DNA of 64,000 bases. Origin: Halosimplex aquaticum. Its GTDB lineage: Archaea; Halobacteriota; Halobacteria; Halobacteriales; Haloarculaceae. A model generated the notes under the pieces. It worked only from the letters and a program-made list of their open reading frames with translations. It was not told the origin of the DNA and did not search any database. Positions 28,251 through 36,108 of this stretch are shown here, in pieces. Position numbers and translations under genes: made by a program. The stretch lies in the NCBI RefSeq assembly GCF_028747785.1, contig NZ_CP118159.1, positions 117,965 to 181,964 of the forward strand, written 5' to 3'. Position 1 is the first letter of the stretch; the number at the start of each line of letters is the position of its first letter.

Positions 28251-29474
28251 TTAAGAAGGAATCCAACTCGTGTGGTCGCGGAGCGTTGTATCGGGACTCT
28301 CCATCGTCGCACCACACTTCGGACAGTAATCTTCGATCGCATCCTCGTCATAGAGATAGTGGTCGCACTCGGGAGGACTGGCTTGGAAAAACACGTCGTC
28401 CCAGTCGATATCGGGCTCTCGACCATAGAGACAGAAGGTACTGTGTCCTGAACGTCCTCGATGGTTCGTCACTAACCGGACGGGACAGTACATACACTCA
28501 CGGAGTTCGATTAATGGCTGGTCAGAATGGTTCGTCCAAAGCGTTTCTCGGCGTCCCCACTCGTGAAACCCCTTTGGTCCCCGACAGCGCTCTATCTCAG
28601 GTCGTGTCGCAAGCAGTTTCTCGACTTGCGCGGAATGATGCCGGCTTCCTGCCCATTTCCAGAACGGTTCCCGGTCGTACTCACGGACGATCGCATTCTT
28701 GAGTGCTTTCAGGGGGAAGTCGGGGCCGTATTCGTCGCTCTCGGTGTAGGTGTAACTGCCGACGGGTTCGTGGATCCGGCGTAGTTCGCAACCCTGTCCA
28801 GCACAGATTTCGTACGTGATTAGGTCAGCCTGGCCACGGGGATGGGCATAGGGCGGCACGCGCTCCCATGCGTGTTCGCCGTCGTAGAGAAGCGCTTGGC
28901 AGTTCGAAAGTCGGCTTGCTTTGCTCGTCCGTTGGGCGTATCCAGAACCGTCGTCTTGCTCAAATTCGGCACCAATCGTGTCGTAGTTGAACGTATCGAG
29001 AAGGACTGTTGCCGCGCGTATCCAGACGACCGAGTACCCAGCGGCCAAGTAGTCATGCGTCACCTGTTGGACATCCTTGTCCTCGTGATTGTGCTGTACC
29101 TCAACGGCGAGTCCTTCCCCGAAGAAAGGGTTCCAATCGTCAAAAGTCGCGAGTGCGTCGGCGCGGCGTTCAGTCACGGGTGTCGGCACTTCGGACACGT
29201 CGACGTCCACCTCTGTCTCGACGTCGGCATGTTCTCCGAACTGCTGGTGAAGGGCAACCTCAACACGAGCGACTGCGCGTTCGTGGGTCTTCGACTCGCC
29301 GCCATTCGAGCAGCGCTGGCTGGCGTCGTCTGATACATGGTAGAAGTGTCGGGACTTGCTCGGCGCGGATCGTGGGTACATTGTCCCACCGCACACTGGG
29401 CAGGTGACGGATTCTCCATCGTCGATGATGGCAGGGACGACCGGGCGACCGTCACGGCGACCGCGGAAAGGCAT
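28251..29474 (-). CDS. CoiA-like nuclease-fold protein with zinc-binding ends (copy 1)
   Basis: A 407-residue protein starting MPFRGRRDG; the frame is open to 29501, but the paralogue's MPF start supports ATG 29474. The N-terminus has CPVCGG and a HFYHVS...C segment, the zinc-finger arrangement of CoiA. The nuclease-fold core follows: RRADALATF, GEGLAVEVQHNHEDKD and THDYLAAGYSVVWI, where D, E-x-Q and K fit a PD-(D/E)XK active site. The C-terminal half adds further Cys/His knuckles ending in YCPKCGATME. CoiA-family proteins act in competence-related DNA processing in bacteria; the archaeal role is unknown. It lies directly downstream of a paralogue on the same strand. Confidence 0.72.
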   Translation of the reverse strand: MPFRGRRDGRPVVPAIIDDGESVTCPVCGGTMYPRSAPSKSRHFYHVSDDASQRCSNGGESKTHERAVARVEVALHQQFGEHADVETEVDVDVSEVPTPVTERRADALATFDDWNPFFGEGLAVEVQHNHEDKDVQQVTHDYLAAGYSVVWIRAATVLLDTFNYDTIGAEFEQDDGSGYAQRTSKASRLSNCQALLYDGEHAWERVPPYAHPRGQADLITYEICAGQGCELRRIHEPVGSYTYTESDEYGPDFPLKALKNAIVREYDREPFWKWAGSRHHSAQVEKLLATRPEIERCRGPKGFHEWGRRETLWTNHSDQPLIELRECMYCPVRLVTNHRGRSGHSTFCLYGREPDIDWDDVFFQASPPECDHYLYDEDAIEDYCPKCGATMESPDTTLRDHTSWIPS

Positions 29475-29543
29475 AGCGGCAACAAACATCTCGGTAAGCA
29501 AATAATCTCTCCCAGTCAGAGGATCAGAACAAGGCGGAACTGG

Positions 29544-30629
29544 TTAAAGCGGGTCCTCGAGGCCACAGGAGATACAGCGCATACAGCCGTCCTCGCGTTC
29601 CCAGATGTGGTCGCAGTACTGGGGGTCTGTGGTCGTCATCTCAGAGAAGTCCTCAAACGGGTCATTTGAAATAATCTCTTCTCCCTTGTGCTCTTTGAGG
29701 CGGGCACCACATCGACATCGATAGCGATTCTCGCCCCGGGGCTCCCAGACGTGTTGGTGGTCCTCCTTCTTATTCTCCTTTCTCCGCTGTTCAAATGCCG
29801 CTCGAGCACCTCTATCAGCAAGGTCGGAGCTCGTCTTGATAGTTGACTCATCGTAGATGTACGCTTCTACAGCGGTGTCTTTCCAGCGCTCGAGCCGACA
29901 GTGTTTGCAGAAATCCCGGTCGTGGAGATCACTCCCCCCGTACTTCCAGGTATGGTTACAGTCCGGATTCGGGTCGGTGAAAGTTAGGGGTTCAGAGTTC
30001 ACGAACTGCTCCAAATACTCCTCAGGTGGATCGACCTCTGGAGGATCTGCCCACGAAGCTGCGAAGGCGGTCTCAGCCCGTTGGTCGAACGCGACGACCA
30101 TCTCCTCAATATGGAATCGGTCGTTCGTAAAATCGTCAGGACTGGCCCAGTAGACGCTATATCCAGCTGAGAGATAGTCGTGCGTGACTGCGTTGAGGTC
30201 TTTGTCTTCGTTTGCGTATTGTACCTCAACGATCAACCCACGCCCTAGGTAGTCGTTTGCGTCATCAGAGGGGAACTCAACGAGGGCATCCGCACGGCGG
30301 GAATCAGTAAGCGTCGGGGTATTTGGAACGTCGATGGTGACCTCGGGTTCGCAGCGAGTGTATTGGTTAAACCGTTGTCGCAGCGCCGATACCGCGAGAG
30401 ATTTCATCTTCCGATGAGGGTCTGACTCTCCTCCGGAGCAATTGATCGTCGAGGTCCCGGAGCCCGCGGTAACGTGGTAGAAATGGCGGGCGCGACCATC
30501 ATCAAATGGGCCTCGCGGTCGCATCGTTCGGCTACAGGCTGGACAGATAACATCCGTTCCGTCCTCTACCTCCTCTGGAAGAACTGTAGGGCTTCCTTCT
30601 TCGGCGGAGGATTGGGCGATGAAGGGCAT
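29544..30629 (-). CDS. CoiA-like nuclease-fold protein with zinc-binding ends (copy 2)
   Basis: A 361-residue paralogue of the downstream gene. It has ICPACSRTMRPRG and RHFYHVTAG near the N-terminus, then the core SRRADALVEF, GRGLIVEVQYANEDKDL and THDYLSAGYSVYW. The C-terminal half carries several CxxC or CxxH pairs (CNHTW, CKHCRLE, CRCGARL, CDHIW, CISCGLE), likely zinc ribbons. The core is clearly shared with copy 1 but the tails differ, so the pair came from an old tandem duplication and may have different targets. The two genes are 69 bases apart and may be one operon. Confidence 0.72.
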   Translation of the reverse strand: MPFIAQSSAEEGSPTVLPEEVEDGTDVICPACSRTMRPRGPFDDGRARHFYHVTAGSGTSTINCSGGESDPHRKMKSLAVSALRQRFNQYTRCEPEVTIDVPNTPTLTDSRRADALVEFPSDDANDYLGRGLIVEVQYANEDKDLNAVTHDYLSAGYSVYWASPDDFTNDRFHIEEMVVAFDQRAETAFAASWADPPEVDPPEEYLEQFVNSEPLTFTDPNPDCNHTWKYGGSDLHDRDFCKHCRLERWKDTAVEAYIYDESTIKTSSDLADRGARAAFEQRRKENKKEDHQHVWEPRGENRYRCRCGARLKEHKGEEIISNDPFEDFSEMTTTDPQYCDHIWEREDGCMRCISCGLEDPL

Positions 30630-30780
30630 CTATTCCGACATCCCAACTTCGTTGGTGAATTAGAAATAATCTTCCTCATACTGTCCCCGAGCTCCGAGCT
30701 CGTGTAGGCTATACTATCGGCCCTCACACAGTGCTCCCCCACCAGCAAAGGCTCAGTATCTGTGACTCGTAGCTCACGGT

Positions 30781-31293
30781 ATGCCCTACTGCCCGAACTG
30801 CGGAAGCCGGGTCAAAGCTGTTCACCATTACTGTGGATCTTGTGGACAGGCACTCTCCGAGATTGCCGAATCGGAGAGCGATCCACCGATGGCAGTCGAT
30901 AGAGATGGCTTCCTCTCACTACGTTCGCTTTCGTACGTCAATGAGCTACTGAACGGAGAACGAGAACTCGACCGTGATTCAGTCTCGTACACGCAGTTAT
31001 CTCGAGAGGTGAGTGCTGTTTTTGCAGACTTCGCCCGGCTTGCTATGGTCAAAGACCTCGACCTTCTCCAACTTTGGGCAGCAGGTTCGAACACGGATGC
31101 GCTGAGTATGTCCGTCGACGAAATGAACAGTAACCAGTTCCGTGACTGGCTCGCCGCTATCGGACTGGGTCGAACTCTTCGAATGTACGATGACGCACTC
31201 CACACTGAGTTTGAGGACGAGTTCAACGACCGACTGCAGAAACTGATCGAGTTCGCCAATGAAGAACTGGACGACGAGGAGATCTCCGAGTAA
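30781..31293 (+). CDS. Zinc-ribbon protein, 170 residues
   Basis: The protein starts with a zinc ribbon (YCPNCGSRV...HYCGSCGQAL, residues 3-24), followed by an acidic linker and a helical domain without recognised motif (FADFARLAMVKDLDLLQLWAAG). It is convergent with the SWIM gene that ends 4 bases away. No function assigned; small zinc-ribbon proteins are common in haloarchaea and often bind nucleic acid or protein. Confidence 0.62.
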   Translation: MPYCPNCGSRVKAVHHYCGSCGQALSEIAESESDPPMAVDRDGFLSLRSLSYVNELLNGERELDRDSVSYTQLSREVSAVFADFARLAMVKDLDLLQLWAAGSNTDALSMSVDEMNSNQFRDWLAAIGLGRTLRMYDDALHTEFEDEFNDRLQKLIEFANEELDDEEISE

Positions 31294-31297
31294 GAGG

Positions 31298-31819
31298 CTA
31301 CAGTTCACTCGCTGGTCCGTATTCCTCGGACAACGCGTCTTTGAGATCGAAGTCATCTCCCTCTGTGATTTCTTCGATGACATCGTACACGAACTGGAGA
31401 GTCTGTACCTCTGCATCCAGATGAGCGAGTTCCTCCTCTCTGCGCTGGATTTTCGAGAGGAGATGTGATTTGAACCGCAGCTCGGATCCCCTGGATACTG
31501 GTTCAGACCGTCCAACCTCACTTTGCTGCGGTAGGCGTCCATCGGGACGCGGAATATGACCGGCCTCTAATTCTAACTCGACTCGCCTGACGTGCTTGCA
31601 GGGGCTCGGAGAAGACGGGTTTTCCCCATCGGGACAGTTGCATTGTCTGTCCAGAAGGTCTACCTCGTAGCTCGCGCCTGATTCGGACTGGACCTCATAG
31701 AGGCCACCCTGGCGAAGCAGTGCTACGTCCATGTTCTCTTCGCGAGCCCGCCGATCGCGGCCATCAACTATCGGCCCCTGTTCGTCTTCTTGGATTGAGG
31801 ATGAGTCTGTGACTGCCAT
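31298..31819 (-). CDS. SWIM zinc-finger protein, 173 residues
   Basis: The central SWIM motif reads CNCPDGENPSSPSPCKHV (CxC...CxH), preceded by a beta-rich segment (ALLRQGGLYEVQSESGASYEVDLL) and followed by a coiled coil. SWIM domains mediate DNA or protein binding. The 9-bp iteron of the par locus is repeated in the gap upstream of this gene, which suggests that the same DNA-binding protein acts here. Confidence 0.7.
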   Translation of the reverse strand: MAVTDSSSIQEDEQGPIVDGRDRRAREENMDVALLRQGGLYEVQSESGASYEVDLLDRQCNCPDGENPSSPSPCKHVRRVELELEAGHIPRPDGRLPQQSEVGRSEPVSRGSELRFKSHLLSKIQRREEELAHLDAEVQTLQFVYDVIEEITEGDDFDLKDALSEEYGPASEL

Positions 31820-31932
31820 GTGGAGAGGAGTGGAAGAACGAGTGCGACCGTTCGCTCCTCCACGCTCTTCAGAGAGATAAAATTCAGAGCTGGCGATATC
31901 GACAACAGCAGCAACGGTAGCAGTATTATTAA

Positions 31933-31984
31933 CGTTAGAAACGCTGGGTGGGCCAATTCGTTATGAGATTAGAAACGTTAGAAA
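31933..31984. repeat. Second cluster of the par-type 9-bp iteron
   Basis: CGTTAGAAA (31933-31941), GATTAGAAA (31967-31975) and CGTTAGAAA (31976-31984) are the reverse complement form of the TTTCTAACG units found upstream of parA, and the last two are directly adjacent. The cluster lies between two minus-strand genes, in the promoter region of the SWIM gene. Confidence 0.7.
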
Positions 31985-31990
31985 CGAAGC

Positions 31991-32593
31991 CTAACACCGA
32001 ACCCGGGACTGCATATTGGCTGCCCCATACCTGGGTTCTGAGGCTACTCGGCTGGCGAGCAACTTCTCACGAGCAGCGTTGATATTCGACCGAACTGCAT
32101 CTCCGGTCACATCTCGGATTTCGGCCCACTGGGCGACAGTGTACCGCTCTGCTTCCTCGACAACGACCCAGTCGACAGCCTCGTGAAGCGAGAGTTCCCC
32201 GGCGATCAGTTCCGTGACTCGTTCAAGGAAGTCCTGGTCATCCCAAGCGAGATCGACTTCTTCGAACCGGTGGTTCTCAGGGTCGTACGAGGCGACCATC
32301 TGGATGGCACCGTTCTGTTCGAGTTCTGCTCGAACGTGAGCAGGCAGGGAATCCAGTGCAGTCTGTGGTAACGGGTAGGCTGGGACATCGTGGAGCGAGG
32401 CAACGTCGAAAGGTGTGAGACTGCGGTGTGACTCGTCTCCGAATTTCATTAGATAGCTCGTTTCCGCGGAAAGCTGTGTTCGGCCCTCGAGCAGTAGATC
32501 TGCGAGTTCGGGATACTCGCCTCGATCGACTGAGCCTGTCTTGAAGATTGTGACGAAGTCGCGACCACTACCAGTTCCAGGTTGGGCTGTCAT
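31991..32593 (-). CDS. Hypothetical protein with C-terminal helix-turn-helix
   Basis: A 200-residue protein. The C-terminal part (SLHEAVDWVVVEEAERYTVAQWAEIRDVTGDAVRSNINAAREKL) has the layout of a sigma-70 region 4-like helix-turn-helix. The N-terminal part is unrecognised (FVTIFKTGSVDRGEYPELADLL). It lies upstream of the par-type iterons and of the SWIM gene on the same strand. A regulatory role is plausible but unproven. Confidence 0.6.
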   Translation of the reverse strand: MTAQPGTGSGRDFVTIFKTGSVDRGEYPELADLLLEGRTQLSAETSYLMKFGDESHRSLTPFDVASLHDVPAYPLPQTALDSLPAHVRAELEQNGAIQMVASYDPENHRFEEVDLAWDDQDFLERVTELIAGELSLHEAVDWVVVEEAERYTVAQWAEIRDVTGDAVRSNINAAREKLLASRVASEPRYGAANMQSRVRC

Positions 32594-32614
32594 TGGGATC
32601 CTCCGTTGTATGAC

Positions 32615-32890
32615 TCAGATTCGTCGAGGACGAATATCAGTCTGCCTACAGTCTCGGTCTTCAGTCTCTGGCTCTATTTCTAACTCACGTAGCGTCGCTG
32701 CTCGCTTTGCGAGCATTCTGAGAACCCAGCGTCGTCTTTCATGCTGATTCTCATAAGCCACGTATTGCTGGACGATGGGGATGTCGTGCATGCAAGCGAT
32801 TCCACCTCGTATCAGCCCTTGCTGGTTGCTCTCCAGAAGTTTCTCTGGAGGCAGCGCTTCCGCGATTCTCGTGGGTGCAAGCTGTCTCAT
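32615..32890 (-). CDS. Small basic hypothetical protein
   Basis: A 91-residue protein from ATG 32890 (MRQLAPTRIAEALPPEKLL); an upstream ATG at 32917 is possible. It is arginine-rich in the C-terminal half (NQHERRRWVLRMLAKRAATLREL), unusual among acidic neighbours and compatible with nucleic-acid binding. It lies 21 bases upstream of the HTH gene, probably in one operon, with the 41-bp inverted repeat 60 bases before its start. Confidence 0.5.
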   Translation of the reverse strand: MRQLAPTRIAEALPPEKLLESNQQGLIRGGIACMHDIPIVQQYVAYENQHERRRWVLRMLAKRAATLRELEIEPETEDRDCRQTDIRPRRI

Positions 32891-32950
32891 TGGCCTCTCT
32901 CGCGGAGGTAGTGACACCGACTGGTCCCGAAAGGAACTCCTCCGCAGCGG

Positions 32951-32991
32951 GTTACCCCACGAATTACATTCTGCTGACTACGTGGGGTAAC
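32951..32991. repeat. 41-bp inverted repeat, copy 1 (GTTACCCCAC-N21-GTGGGGTAAC)
   Basis: Perfect 10-bp arms separated by 21 bases, in the gap upstream of the 32615 gene. Copies with identical arm length and spacing, but different spacer sequence, are at 57787 and 63765. Confidence 0.8.
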
Positions 32992-33035
32992 TTCGGCAGC
33001 GCGTAGTAAGAGAATAAGCGACGGCCTCATACAGG

Positions 33036-33401
33036 CTATTCTCCTTCACCGTCCGTAGTGGACGAGCCGAAAAGCGGCTGAATGGCCGCTAGACGTCCGT
33101 CTAGCGTACGCTGATCACGGCTTGTCGCTGCGAAAAGAGCCGCCTGATTCCCCTCGGTGACGTCGCTACTACTCTCAATTGGTCTCTCATCAACGAAGCC
33201 TCGGCAGCGAGGCATATCGATACGACTTGGTCGAGACGGTGTGAGTTCGATTCCGTGATCTGAGAGGGTTGATTCGACCGGGCTCTCGTCGACAGCGATT
33301 CCACCGTTACCGAACACTGCCTGCCGAGATACTGTTCGCTTCAGTGTCGACCGCCTGTCCGCTCGAACTGATTCGTTCTGAGTTTCTTCTTCGGTTGCCA
33401 T
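33036..33401 (-). CDS. Hypothetical protein, 121 residues
   Basis: Starts MATEEETQNESVRADRR. Low-complexity, polar and probably largely disordered, with no recognised domain. It is placed here because of its haloarchaeal composition and its position between minus-strand genes; it may not be expressed. Confidence 0.35.
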   Translation of the reverse strand: MATEEETQNESVRADRRSTLKRTVSRQAVFGNGGIAVDESPVESTLSDHGIELTPSRPSRIDMPRCRGFVDERPIESSSDVTEGNQAALFAATSRDQRTLDGRLAAIQPLFGSSTTDGEGE

Positions 33402-33505
33402 GACTTCGTGGAGAAGCCAGATTCTGTCCGACTCCTCCACTCTGTTTGGATCGATAAATCAGCGCGGATTCGAGCTTTGATTCAGTCATCTGCTCGCCGG
33501 TTGAA

Positions 33506-34273
33506 TCAGAGTTCTTGACGGGTATAGGCACCACCACGAGGTCCATCGCCCCGTATGAATTGTCCCTCAAGATGGACCTCCAGCGCGTCAGGACGTCCAC
33601 CGTCGAAGCGGCCTGTGACTGAGAACGGTGCGAGCCACGGACCTCGTCCAGCTTTGTTCTCATTCGTGCGGCAAGCATCGTTCGCGACGGGTTCGAGATA
33701 GACCTCTCCCACCCGGCCGTTCACGAAGACGTGTTTCAGGCCGAACGTATCGCACTCCCACTCGAGATGGGCATTTCCTTCGACAGTGAATTGATTGCCA
33801 GCTACTGTCAGTGCTAATACGTCGTCCTCGACCTGGAGGTAATCACGAATCCATTCTGAGCCCATGTGTACAGTGACGTCAGCCAACCGGAGATCATCCT
33901 CGGGGTCCTCTATCCAGGGATGCTCATTCGTTGCCGGACTATCGATGGGTCCATCAACAATGTCACCCCCAAGAGTTGCGTCCGGTGACCCAGATGCACC
34001 ACCGCTCTCCGACCCGGACTGAGGTCCTCCCCCATCATCTCCTGAGCTAGCTGTCCCGTCTCTCCTTGGCTCTCGATTCGAGGACGTACCCGTCTCTCGG
34101 TCAGTGGATGCATCCTGCCCAGATGGGTTGATGAAGTTGAGACAGCCGGAGAGAGCCGAAAGTAGGGTGACTGTGCCAGCAGAGAGAACTCGACGCCGGC
34201 GCCAACTGCCTATCTGATGAGAGGAAAGCGGACGAGATTCGTCATCTTGAGACCGACTATCGAGGACTGGCAT
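33506..34273 (-). CDS. Tat-exported lipoprotein
   Basis: A 255-residue protein with a twin-arginine signal (RRRRVLSAGTVTLLSALSG, about residues 25-43) running into a lipobox LSGC, so C44 or nearby would be lipidated after export. A serine/glycine/aspartate-rich linker typical of haloarchaeal surface lipoproteins follows, then a beta-rich domain (LRLADVTVHMGSEWIRDYLQ, LEWECDTFGLKHVFVNG). The function of the domain is unknown. It is divergent from the 34446 gene across a region with a small dyad. Confidence 0.75.
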   Translation of the reverse strand: MPVLDSRSQDDESRPLSSHQIGSWRRRRVLSAGTVTLLSALSGCLNFINPSGQDASTDRETGTSSNREPRRDGTASSGDDGGGPQSGSESGGASGSPDATLGGDIVDGPIDSPATNEHPWIEDPEDDLRLADVTVHMGSEWIRDYLQVEDDVLALTVAGNQFTVEGNAHLEWECDTFGLKHVFVNGRVGEVYLEPVANDACRTNENKAGRGPWLAPFSVTGRFDGGRPDALEVHLEGQFIRGDGPRGGAYTRQEL

Positions 34274-34321
34274 AGCGATAATCGACGGAAGGGACGTTAG
34301 CGGACAGGAAATAGATTCAGT

Positions 34322-34340
34322 AGTTGCGGAATACGCAACT
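34322..34340. promoter_or_regulatory. Dyad AGTTGCG-N5-CGCAACT in a divergent promoter region
   Basis: Perfect 7-bp arms in the 170-base gap between the lipoprotein gene and the 34446 gene. The position suggests an operator controlling one or both. Confidence 0.45.
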
Positions 34341-34414
34341 GTGCGGTACTTCTACCGACAGTGATTGTGATATTTGGATACCAACCAGCACTGCGGTACA
34401 ACTTTCCAGTTCAA

Positions 34415-34423
34415 TTTAATATA
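34415..34423 (+). promoter_or_regulatory. TATA-like box TTTAATATA for the 34446 gene
   Basis: Centred about 27 bases before ATG 34446. This supports a leaderless start there rather than at the upstream in-frame codon at 34374. Confidence 0.55.
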
Positions 34424-34445
34424 TTCAGAGGCTCAGGACGATACT

Positions 34446-34976
34446 ATGAGTGAATACGCGGAAGCAGTCCAGCGACTCCGGAGTGTAATCACGTTTCTAG
34501 AAAGAAACTCAATAAAGGTCCCCAGAACCGAGTTTACATCGACTATTGGAGAATGGCTGGTAATGGATCAACTTCTTCAGCAGGGGTATTCACCAACCTT
34601 GCAATCCGGCCAGTATGACGTAGATATTCTCCTCAAGAGCGGAGATAGAGTTGAAGTAAAGGCAGCCACTTGGGACTCTGACTTCGGTGGAGTATACAGG
34701 TTTGATCGAATCAAGCCAGAGAAACTTGATCACCTCGTCTGCGTCACTCTTCTAGATGACTACTCAGAGGCGGAGTATTTCGTATTTTCAGACGACGACA
34801 TCAATTCGCTACCCCCTAGGAATCAAACTGCGTTCAACGACCCAGAGAGGGTCGACAACCAACGACTTGTCCGGATATTAGATAATCCCGAAGATAGCGA
34901 TAGACAGGATATGAAGGATATCAACGATAGGCTTGAGGAATTCCATAACGCATGGAATAAGCTTCCCCCTGTATAG
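34446..34976 (+). CDS. PD-(D/E)XK-like nuclease-fold protein, 176 residues
   Basis: From ATG 34446 (MSEYAEAVQRLR) the protein has a helix, then EWLVMDQLLQQGYSPTLQSGQYDVDILLKSGDRVEVKAATWD. The series E...D-V-D-I-L...V-E-V-K fits a restriction-endonuclease-like active site (E, D, ExK). The rest is mixed alpha/beta. Codon and base use are more AT-rich than in the neighbours, which suggests recent acquisition. No methylase or helicase partner is adjacent, so it is either a solitary nuclease or a housekeeping-like protein of this fold. Confidence 0.55.
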   Translation: MSEYAEAVQRLRSVITFLERNSIKVPRTEFTSTIGEWLVMDQLLQQGYSPTLQSGQYDVDILLKSGDRVEVKAATWDSDFGGVYRFDRIKPEKLDHLVCVTLLDDYSEAEYFVFSDDDINSLPPRNQTAFNDPERVDNQRLVRILDNPEDSDRQDMKDINDRLEEFHNAWNKLPPV

Positions 34977-35035
34977 TTGTCACCTCATATTACCAGTCGT
35001 GTATTATGGGTATCAGGTTGATCTTCAGACGCATC

Positions 35036-35971
35036 TCAAATAGTATGCCATTTGCCATGTCTGTTTGAAGTATCAGGACTGACGAACCGGCGTGCACGAT
35101 GCGGGACATCGAGTCCCTTGGTTACTGGTAGAAAGATGGAGTTCCGATCGCTGGCGACGACGGCGGCAAGCAGTTCGTGTTTGCAGAGGACTCTCCAGAG
35201 TTGATCGTGCTTGTATGGACACGAACAGACAAGGCCATCCGACCAGGGGATGAACGGGTACCGACCCCCAGTCGTATACTTTCCCACGAGCAGTGGTGCC
35301 GGGAGTTCAATTCCGAACTCGCTCGGAGGTGCTGCCGCAGAGCTCTCACTACAGGATAGATCTGCTTCTCGAATGACGTACTTCGCTGGGAGACTGTGAG
35401 ATCGAGCATACTTGGAAGGTGTTTGATCGTCATCTCCGAGGACTACCATCCCGACGAGCGTGTTCTGCCTGGTAAGGGCCTCAGCGTTTGGCTGGGGTCC
35501 AGCACTACTCCGAAAGAGCGTCCCGTACGACGATTCTTTCAGAACTTGGTACAGATTGAGCCAGGGAATCAGCTTCCTGTACCAGTTCGCACGGCGCTTG
35601 CGTTCAGAGTGAAGCGCTTCGTCGGGATCCGTCGCTGACTGACACTGCCGCAAGCGGTGAGCGAGAAACGCAGGTGCCTTACTGAGAGCTCGATCATCCT
35701 CGAAGAACTCGTAGTATCGCTCTTCTTCGTTGAACGTCCGACGGCACGTCTCTTCGGCGTATTTCAGACCAACCGGTTTCGCCTTCCCTGACTGTTTCCA
35801 GGGATCTCTGTTCTCAGGACCGCCATTCCAAGAGTTGTACTTCTCCAGTAATTGATCGCGGCGGATGGGACCACCAGCCATGAAATCGAGCCGAATACGG
35901 TGTTCGACTGGTTCAATTGCCGGAGGATCAGTCTCGACGTCGTAGTCGTGTAGAGCGTCGGTTCCACTCAT
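35036..35971 (-). CDS. SWIM zinc-finger protein, 311 residues
   Basis: Starts MSGTDALHDYDVETD; the frame is open to 36046. Near the C-terminus there is a SWIM motif, VCSCPYKHDQLWRVLCKHELLA (CxC...CxH). The N-terminal half is charged, with aromatic residues and no recognised domain. This is the first of several minus-strand genes forming a long co-oriented block to 46.7 kb. SWIM proteins in archaea are poorly known and often associate with helicases or RecA-like proteins. Confidence 0.62.
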   Translation of the reverse strand: MSGTDALHDYDVETDPPAIEPVEHRIRLDFMAGGPIRRDQLLEKYNSWNGGPENRDPWKQSGKAKPVGLKYAEETCRRTFNEEERYYEFFEDDRALSKAPAFLAHRLRQCQSATDPDEALHSERKRRANWYRKLIPWLNLYQVLKESSYGTLFRSSAGPQPNAEALTRQNTLVGMVVLGDDDQTPSKYARSHSLPAKYVIREADLSCSESSAAAPPSEFGIELPAPLLVGKYTTGGRYPFIPWSDGLVCSCPYKHDQLWRVLCKHELLAAVVASDRNSIFLPVTKGLDVPHRARRFVSPDTSNRHGKWHTI

Positions 35972-36108
35972 TGACCCTGGCGGGAGTCGAAGGGGCGGTA
36001 GCGTTGACGACGCGGCGTAGATGTGTCTTCGTTGCATTCGTCTCACGGGCTGAACTGGACTCCGCCCTGTACCCCATTCGGGCGGATAAACCGAGACGAG
36101 CGTGGTGT

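Noticed and set aside
29009..29407. Plus-strand frame opposite the CoiA-like gene
   Set aside because: Arginine-rich antisense frame without any domain.
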